In this document: one piece after another, positions 62,306 through 64,000 of the stretch
How the letters are laid out: each line of letters begins with the position of its first letter
How positions within the stretch are numbered: the stretch's first letter is position 1
Source of the DNA: Mycobacterium seoulense
GTDB lineage: Bacteria; Actinomycetota; Actinomycetes; Mycobacteriales; Mycobacteriaceae
Assembly: GCF_010731595.1 (NCBI RefSeq)
Contig: NZ_AP022582.1
Coordinates: 3,410,001 to 3,474,000 of the forward strand
Direction of reading: 5' to 3'
Length of the DNA stretch: 64,000 nt
Notes under the pieces: generated by a model
Told to the model about the DNA's origin: nothing
The model's input: only the letters and a program-made list of their open reading frames with translations
Databases searched by the model: none
Translations under genes and position numbers: made by a program

Positions 62306-63061
62306 ATGAAGGTTCTGGTCGTCGGTGGGAGCGGACTCATCGGATCGCAGGTCGTCGCTCAGCTCAACGAGCTGGGACACCAGGCCGTTCCCGCCTCGCC
62401 GAGTTCGGGGGTCAACACCATCACCGGCGAAGGCCTCGCCGATGCTCTCGTCGGTGTCGACACCGTAGTGGACGTCTCCAACTCGCCGTCCTGGGCCGAC
62501 GACGATGTCTTGAACTTCTTCACCACCTCCACCCGCAACCTTCTCGATGCGGAGCGGACCGCCGGCGCGCAGCACCACGTCGCACTCTCGATCGTGGGAG
62601 CCGACCGGACGGCCGAAAGTGGCTACATGCGGGCAAAGACCGCCCAGGAAAAAGAGATAGTGGAATCGGGATTCCCGTATTCGATCGTGCGGGCGACTCA
62701 GTTCTTCGAATTCGTTGACGGCATTGCCGATTCGATGGCCGACGGCGCCGCGGTCCGCGCCCCGCATGGCGCGTTCCAGCCCATTGCCGCCGCGGACGTC
62801 GCCACGGCGGTGACCCGCGCGGCGAGCGGCGACCCGCTCAACGGCGTCATCAACATCGCCGGCCCAGAGAAGCAGGGGATGGACGACTTCATCCGGACCC
62901 GGTTCGCCGCGACCGGCGATGATCGCCAAGTGATCACCGACGATGGCGCCCGCTATTACGGCGCCGTGATCGACGATCGCAGCATCGTCCCCACCGACGG
63001 TGAAGACGTGGTCGTCTACCCCACCACATTCCGCGACTGGATGGCTTCCCCGGGCGACTAG
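62306..63061 (+). CDS. NmrA-like/atypical SDR NAD(P)-binding protein
   Basis: 251-residue protein with an N-terminal Rossmann motif (VLVVGGSGLIGSQVVAQL), VALSIVGADRTAESGYMRAKTAQEKEI and SIVRATQFFEF, of the atypical SDR group that includes NmrA-type and quinone-reductase-like proteins. The catalytic YxxxK is present as YMRAK. ATG 62306 follows AGGA. It may be a redox sensor or reductase; a shared operator ties it to the SDR. Confidence 0.9.
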   Translation: MKVLVVGGSGLIGSQVVAQLNELGHQAVPASPSSGVNTITGEGLADALVGVDTVVDVSNSPSWADDDVLNFFTTSTRNLLDAERTAGAQHHVALSIVGADRTAESGYMRAKTAQEKEIVESGFPYSIVRATQFFEFVDGIADSMADGAAVRAPHGAFQPIAAADVATAVTRAASGDPLNGVINIAGPEKQGMDDFIRTRFAATGDDRQVITDDGARYYGAVIDDRSIVPTDGEDVVVYPTTFRDWMASPGD

Positions 63062-63232
63062 CGACGCCCATGAGGAAAACCAAGCGCTTCGAGATCGCCG
63101 TGCGGGGGGTGCCTGCCATGACGGCACGACCCTGGCGGCAATCTCGACATCAACCGCGTAGGTAGTTGCGCTGAGCCCCGCGGCCGAGCACGGTATAAGA
63201 CGCCGGAGATCGATGACGACGAGGAGCGCTCA

Positions 63233-64000
63233 ATGCCTGTGCAACCCACACGCGACGCCTCCTCCGCGGAAACCCGGCTCACCAGGCGCGGATTCATGGT
63301 CGCCGGCATCGCCGGCGGATTCGCACTGGCAGCGTGCAGTCAATCCAAGCCCGCGCAGTCGGGCAACGCCCAGCTGGCCGCCGCCATCGCCGCGGCCGAA
63401 GCCGCCAGGCCACATAGCGGCCGCACCGTCACCGCCAGCCTGACCGCCCAGCAGGTCGAGGTCGATCTCGGCGGACCGGTCGTCCGCACGCTGGCCTACG
63501 GCAACACCATCCCGGGCACGCCGATCCGGGCCCGAATCGGCGACGAGTTGGTGGTGACGGTGTCGAACCGGCTCGACCAACCGACGTCGGTGCACTGGCA
63601 CGGCATCGCGTTGCGCAACGACATGGACGGCGCCGCGCCCGCCACCCCGAATATCCCCGCCGGCCAGGAGTTCACCTACCGCTTCTCCGTCCCGAACGCC
63701 GGCACCTACTGGGCCCATCCGCACACCGGCCTCGACGCCGACATGGGCCTGTACCTGCCGGTCATCGTCGACGATCCGACCGAGGGCAACTACGACACCG
63801 AATGGATTGTGGTCCTTGATGATTGGACAGATGGCATCGGAAAGTCACCCCAGCAGCTCTACACCGAACTGACCAGCCCGAACAAGCCGGCCCCACCAAG
63901 CACCACCGAGACCACGCCGCCCACCACCTCGACGACCTCAACAACCAGCGAGACACCGACGACGACGTCGAGCAGCGAGACTTCGACAACGTCGACCAGC
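63233..64000 (+). CDS. mmcO: MmcO-type multicopper oxidase, partial (3' end outside window)
   Basis: First 256 codons. Residues 1-35 are a Tat lipoprotein signal: twin Arg 18-19 (RRGFMVAG) and lipobox ending at Cys35 (ALAAC). The cupredoxin domain shows copper motifs HWHG (121-124) and HPH (162-164). Closely resembles M. tuberculosis MmcO from memory. From residue 223 the chain becomes a Thr/Ser-rich low-complexity stretch that continues to the window edge; the M. tuberculosis protein, as I recall it, lacks it. ATG 63233 behind GAGGAG. Likely periplasmic copper oxidation and resistance. Confidence 0.9.
   Translation, partial: MPVQPTRDASSAETRLTRRGFMVAGIAGGFALAACSQSKPAQSGNAQLAAAIAAAEAARPHSGRTVTASLTAQQVEVDLGGPVVRTLAYGNTIPGTPIRARIGDELVVTVSNRLDQPTSVHWHGIALRNDMDGAAPATPNIPAGQEFTYRFSVPNAGTYWAHPHTGLDADMGLYLPVIVDDPTEGNYDTEWIVVLDDWTDGIGKSPQQLYTELTSPNKPAPPSTTETTPPTTSTTSTTSETPTTTSSSETSTTSTS

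Overview
The window is high-GC actinobacterial DNA, almost certainly from a Mycobacterium, probably a nontuberculous species. The evidence is an mce operon with two YrbE permeases, two Mce-associated (Mas-type) membrane proteins, many FadE, P450 and SDR genes, a mycofactocin-type SDR, and a multicopper oxidase that closely matches my memory of M. tuberculosis MmcO. Genes are tightly packed with many ATGA/GTGA start-stop overlaps. I see no tRNA, rRNA, CRISPR array, insertion sequence or phage gene.

Layout. 1-7.4 kb: an mce lipid-import operon on the minus strand (yrbEA, yrbEB, mceA-D, and mceE cut by the window edge). 7.8-10.5 kb: family III CoA-transferase and aldehyde dehydrogenase, divergent from SDR, a broken SDR, ferredoxin and P450 (10.8-13.7 kb). 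13.9-15.8 kb: a secreted protein and two Mas proteins. 15.8-20.2 kb: a FadE pair (one frameshifted), nitroreductase, carboxymuconolactone decarboxylase-like protein and a 3-hydroxyisobutyrate dehydrogenase-like enzyme. 20.4-26.6 kb: two amidohydrolases, a Rieske ferredoxin, an alpha/beta hydrolase, a stand-alone NuoF-like flavoprotein with a ferredoxin, and a Pro-rich secreted protein. 26.7-34.2 kb: a DUF35-thiolase fusion, hydrolase, two more dehydrogenases, and two P450/ferredoxin pairs. 34.3-40.1 kb: TetR plus an unknown gene, then amidohydrolase-FadE-crotonase-thiolase. 40.5-46.6 kb: CMD-like protein, Rieske oxygenase, small protein, amidohydrolase-like protein, SnoaL-like protein, a FadE pair and a DUF4190 protein. 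46.6-50.5 kb: FadE, TetR, two SDRs. 50.5-60.5 kb: a nine-gene operon (TetR, ferredoxin, P450, amidohydrolase, two M24-fold proteins, crotonase, double CoA-transferase, SDR). 60.7-64 kb: PAS protein, SDR, NmrA-like protein, and the start of a MmcO-like oxidase with a Thr/Ser-rich insert.

Together this reads as an accessory catabolic island. The Mce system would import a hydrophobic substrate; four P450s with ferredoxins and a Rieske oxygenase would oxidise it. CoA-transferases would make CoA esters (no acyl-CoA ligase gene is visible), and FadE, crotonase and thiolase enzymes would shorten them. Amidohydrolase-fold enzymes and alpha/beta hydrolases could cleave ring or side-chain intermediates. 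The substrate cannot be read from sequence; sterol-, terpenoid- or other alicyclic-type compounds are guesses.

The strongest new signal is regulatory. A 15-bp palindrome, GAGAATNNNATTCTC, occurs perfectly four times and in weaker forms several more times, nearly always just upstream of catabolic genes between 10.5 and 48.7 kb; two perfect copies flank a TetR gene at 47970. A second operator, TTAAGTCAA-N4-TTGATTTAA, occurs twice near the 60-kb TetR. A third theme is pairing of an intact enzyme with a neighbour that has lost catalytic residues (amidohydrolases, M24 peptidases, the two halves of a CoA-transferase).
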